Assembly: GCA_965202905.1 (NCBI GenBank)
Contig: OZ241868.1
Span: 682,001-746,000, forward strand
DNA length: 64,000 bases
Direction of reading: 5' to 3'
Origin: CAYFYS01 sp965202905
GTDB taxonomy: Bacteria; Pseudomonadota; Alphaproteobacteria; MPNO01
Position 1 is the stretch's first letter; the number at the start of each line of letters is the position of its first letter. Made by a program: the position numbers and the translations under genes. This document shows positions 61,614 through 64,000 of this stretch, piece by piece. The notes under the pieces were generated by a model. The model worked only from the letters and a program-made list of their open reading frames with translations, was not told the DNA's origin and did no database searches.

Positions 61614-62348
61614 TCACGCCGGCCGCGCGGTGATGCACATGGCCGCGAAACCCGGATAGACCTCGGCAAGCTGCTCGCGCACGGGACCGCGGATCAGCGC
61701 CAGCCGGTCGGGCTCCGGCATCGGCGTTGGCGGGATCTCGTCGGGCACATCGAAGGCGAAGCCGGTCTCACGCTCGACATCGGCGAGCTCCACCCCGGGA
61801 TGGAGGCTCTGCAGAGCGAAGCGCCCCCGGTCGCGATCGAAGGCAAACACGCACCGGCCGGTGACCAGCGCGTGCGGGCCGCCGGTGCGATGCACTTCCG
61901 GCGGGCTGACACCCGGCGCGCTGACGAAATCGACCGACTCGACCAGGACGCGCCGGCTGTGCTCCTGCCGGAACAGGATCACCCGGGGTATCAGAAAGTA
62001 CAGGAAAGCCGAGCCGTAACTGCCCGGGAACCGGGTCTTCAGGTCGGGGTAGGGACCGGCGCCGACGAGGTTGATGTTGCCTGACCCGTCGATCTGGCCG
62101 CCGCCGAGGAAGAAGGCGTCGATCCGCCCCTGCGCGGCGCGGTCGTGTAACTCGCTGCCGCCGTCGCTGAATGGGTTGTGGCGCCGGCTGCCGAGGATGC
62201 TGGCCCGCGTCCGCCCGCCGCTTTCGGCCTGCACTGCGAGCGCTGCCGCGGCCGGGATCGGCGAGTTGGTGCCGACCGCGACATTGGCCAGCCCTGCGAT
62301 CATCCGGGCGAGCACGCAGGCGAGGAACTCCTCGCGGGTGGCCTCCAC
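61614..62348 (-). CDS. CoA-transferase-like subunit B (GctB/IpdB family)
   Basis: A 244-residue family I CoA-transferase beta-type subunit. It has VAVGTNSPIPAAAALA and the FFLGGGQIDGSGNINLVG glycine-rich loop. Where glutaconate CoA-transferase has its catalytic glutamate, this protein has an ILGSRRHNP segment with no glutamate. Homologues without it, such as IpdAB, work as CoA-ester ring hydrolases. Its start nearly abuts the subunit A stop. Activity is likely on a cyclic or dicarboxylic CoA ester. Confidence 0.85.
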   Translation of the reverse strand: MEATREEFLACVLARMIAGLANVAVGTNSPIPAAAALAVQAESGGRTRASILGSRRHNPFSDGGSELHDRAAQGRIDAFFLGGGQIDGSGNINLVGAGPYPDLKTRFPGSYGSAFLYFLIPRVILFRQEHSRRVLVESVDFVSAPGVSPPEVHRTGGPHALVTGRCVFAFDRDRGRFALQSLHPGVELADVERETGFAFDVPDEIPPTPMPEPDRLALIRGPVREQLAEVYPGFAAMCITARPA

Positions 62349-62350
62349 CG

Positions 62351-63199
62351 CTAGGCGGCCCGCGCGCCGCCGGTGACGTGCTCATCGAGGTAGCGCGCGA
62401 ATCCTTCCCTGGTGCGCGCGGCGGCGGCGTATCCGGCCAAGTGGGCGTGATCGGCCTCATAGGCTCCGGCGAGTGCGAGCGGCCAGGCGCCGTTCGGGAC
62501 ATGGACCACGGCCTCGACGTATAGCGGCGCGATGGTGCCCGCCAGATACCGCTCGTCTTCCATCAGATTGCCGTCATACGCGGCCTCACAGGTGGCGATG
62601 GTGCGTCTCGCGGCGTGCGCCAGCATGATCGCCTCGCGCGCGTTGCCGACCCACAGGTTACCGTGAGCATCGCCCAGCCGGGCATGGATCAACGCGACAT
62701 CGGGCCGCACCGCGGGCAGGACGACCACCGGATCCTCGTCATCGGCGAACGGGTTCTGCATCACCTTCCAGTCGTCGCGATGCGCGAGCAGGTCCGAGCC
62801 GATGATCCCGCGCAAGGATACGAACGGCATTCCCTTCTCGCCGGCCTGGATCGCGGCGTACATCGCCTGGCACGTGGCATCCCGCATCTTCAGCGTGCCG
62901 TGCTCGACCGCCTGACGAAAACGCGCGGCGGTCCCATGTTCGCCGAGCGAAATGCCGCTGCATTCGAGCCGGGCGACGCAGCCCGCGCCGATCAGGAGGT
63001 CGGCCAGATAGCCGCCCGAGGGCAGACACCACAGGTTCAGATCGCGCACGCCGCAGCGAATCAGGGCGCGCACCGCCGCGCTGGCCGCGCCGGCCTCGGC
63101 CTTCGGCAAGGCAAGGTGGCAGCCGTCGCGGACCGAGGTGAGGGCTGCCTCCAGCGTTGGTTCGCCGTCCGGCACGACCGGTTCCCGTACTGCGGACAT
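62351..63199 (-). CDS. CoA-transferase-like subunit A (GctA/IpdA family)
   Basis: A 282-residue alpha-type subunit of a family I CoA-transferase, with a PFVSLRGIIGSDLL segment, HARLGDAHGNLWVGNARE and ATCEAAYDGNLM. It pairs with the subunit B gene 2 bp downstream. I take the ATG at 63199 as the start, though an ORF start at 63235 is possible and neither has a strong ribosome-binding site. As for subunit B, hydrolase-like activity on a CoA thioester is an alternative to CoA transfer. Confidence 0.85.
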   Translation of the reverse strand: MSAVREPVVPDGEPTLEAALTSVRDGCHLALPKAEAGAASAAVRALIRCGVRDLNLWCLPSGGYLADLLIGAGCVARLECSGISLGEHGTAARFRQAVEHGTLKMRDATCQAMYAAIQAGEKGMPFVSLRGIIGSDLLAHRDDWKVMQNPFADDEDPVVVLPAVRPDVALIHARLGDAHGNLWVGNAREAIMLAHAARRTIATCEAAYDGNLMEDERYLAGTIAPLYVEAVVHVPNGAWPLALAGAYEADHAHLAGYAAAARTREGFARYLDEHVTGGARAA

Positions 63200-63276
63200 C
63201 GTTGAGAATGTGATCCCGGGCGTGCCTGCTGGCAAATGGTTTCCTGAAGTCCGTCAGGCCGGCGCAGGTCGCAGGA

Positions 63277-64000
63277 TCAGGCGTTCAGGGTGGTTTCGAC
63301 GGCAAACTCGTTTGAGTCGAGCGCCTGTTGCTGGCGTGCCCACATGGACGCGTAGATGCCACGCCCGGCCAGAAGAGCCCCATGCGTGCCGCGCTCGACG
63401 ATACGGCCTTGGTCGAGCACCAGGATCTCGTCGGCATCGACGACCGTGGAAAGGCGGTGGGCGATCACCAGGGTCGTCCGGCCCCGCGAGACATCCTTGA
63501 GCGCGGCCTGTATCTCCCGCTCCGTGCGGGTATCGAGCGCCGAGGTCGCCTCGTCGAACAGCAGGATCCGCGGCCGCTTCAGGATCGTGCGTGCGATGGC
63601 GACACGCTGCTTCTCGCCTCCGGATAACTTCAGCCCGCGCTCACCGACCATCGTCTGGTAACCGTCGGGCGTGGAGTCGATGAACTCGCCGATCGCGGCC
63701 AGCCTCGCGGCTTCGAGGATGTCTTCTTCGGAGGCGCCGGGCCGACCGTAGGAGATGTTGTAATGGACCGTGTCGTTGAACAGCACGGTGTCCTGCGGGA
63801 CAATGCCGATTGCCGCGCGCACGCTGTCCTGGGTGACGTCGCGGATGTCCTGGCCGTCGATCCGGATCGTACCCGAATCGATGTCGTAGAAGCGGAACAG
63901 CAGGCGCGAGATGGTAGACTTGCCGGCGCCGCTGGGCCCGACGATGGCGACCCGCCTGCCTGCCGGCGCCGTCAGCGAGACGTTTTTGAGGATGGGGCGG
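63277..64000 (-). CDS. ABC transporter ATPase domain, Atm1/HMT1-type exporter, C-terminal part
   Basis: The frame is open to the window edge, so the transmembrane domain lies beyond it. About 240 residues are visible: Walker A GPSGAGKST, IGIVPQDTVLFNDTVHYNI (the Atm1-type Q-loop region), signature LSGGEKQR, Walker B ILLFDEATSALD and the switch AHRLSTV. Atm1-type exporters move glutathione- or persulfide-linked compounds used in iron-sulfur homeostasis. The gene is on the minus strand upstream of the CoA-transferase pair. Confidence 0.92.
   Translation of the reverse strand, partial: RPILKNVSLTAPAGRRVAIVGPSGAGKSTISRLLFRFYDIDSGTIRIDGQDIRDVTQDSVRAAIGIVPQDTVLFNDTVHYNISYGRPGASEEDILEAARLAAIGEFIDSTPDGYQTMVGERGLKLSGGEKQRVAIARTILKRPRILLFDEATSALDTRTEREIQAALKDVSRGRTTLVIAHRLSTVVDADEILVLDQGRIVERGTHGALLAGRGIYASMWARQQQALDSNEFAVETTLNA

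Overview
The window is a GC-rich, densely coded bacterial chromosome segment. Overlapping ATGA/TGATG gene junctions, TRAP and Liv-type importers, tandem SDRs, a hydantoinase pair and a molybdenum hydroxylase point to a metabolically versatile alphaproteobacterium, probably Rhodospirillales-like. That placement is inferred from gene content, because no rRNA or marker gene is present. I saw no tRNA, rRNA, CRISPR array or phage.

Left third (1-30 kb). After a partial phosphoglycerate mutase, an AbrB-like membrane protein and two tandem SDRs comes a compact minus-strand coenzyme F420 operon: fbiC, npdG, cofE, cofD, cofC. All junctions overlap or are 1 bp apart. Divergent from it are an opine-dehydrogenase-like gene and a luciferase-like, probably F420-dependent, oxidoreductase. 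Next come catabolic enzymes: a metal-ligand-poor M24 protein, an enolase-superfamily enzyme, an isochorismatase-type hydrolase, bifunctional NAD(P)HX repair, a DapA-like aldolase and amidohydrolases. An MFS transporter, a PaaA-like diiron protein and a TRAP transporter follow. At 27.6-29.9 kb three consecutive genes (PhnD-like binding protein, TTC38-like TPR protein, RidA) all carry frameshifts in short tandem repeats.

Middle (30-59 kb). This part is bracketed by two directly repeated 134-bp palindromic elements (29919-30052 and 59163-59296, 8 differences). Each abuts a CTAG that also supplies the stop codon of a neighbouring gene, the signature expected of an IS630-type MITE. Between them lie an Ssu/Thi-type ABC importer, an amidase, two amidohydrolases, a complete Liv importer, a decayed ISNCY-type insertion sequence, and a plus-strand catabolic block. 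That block holds a small membrane protein, a NicX-like ring-cleavage dioxygenase, an acyl-CoA-dehydrogenase-like flavoprotein, an acyl-CoA ligase, a three-subunit molybdenum hydroxylase, HyuA/HyuB and an atypical SDR. It looks like a route for hydroxylating, opening and activating an N-heterocyclic or cyclic-amide compound, but the substrate cannot be read from sequence.

Right end (56-64 kb). A minus-strand set encodes an orphan TRAP binding protein, a zinc alcohol dehydrogenase, two paralogous SDRs and a MetE-like methyltransferase. A two-subunit CoA-transferase-like pair that appears to lack the usual catalytic glutamate lies beside it, and the window ends inside an Atm1-type ABC exporter.
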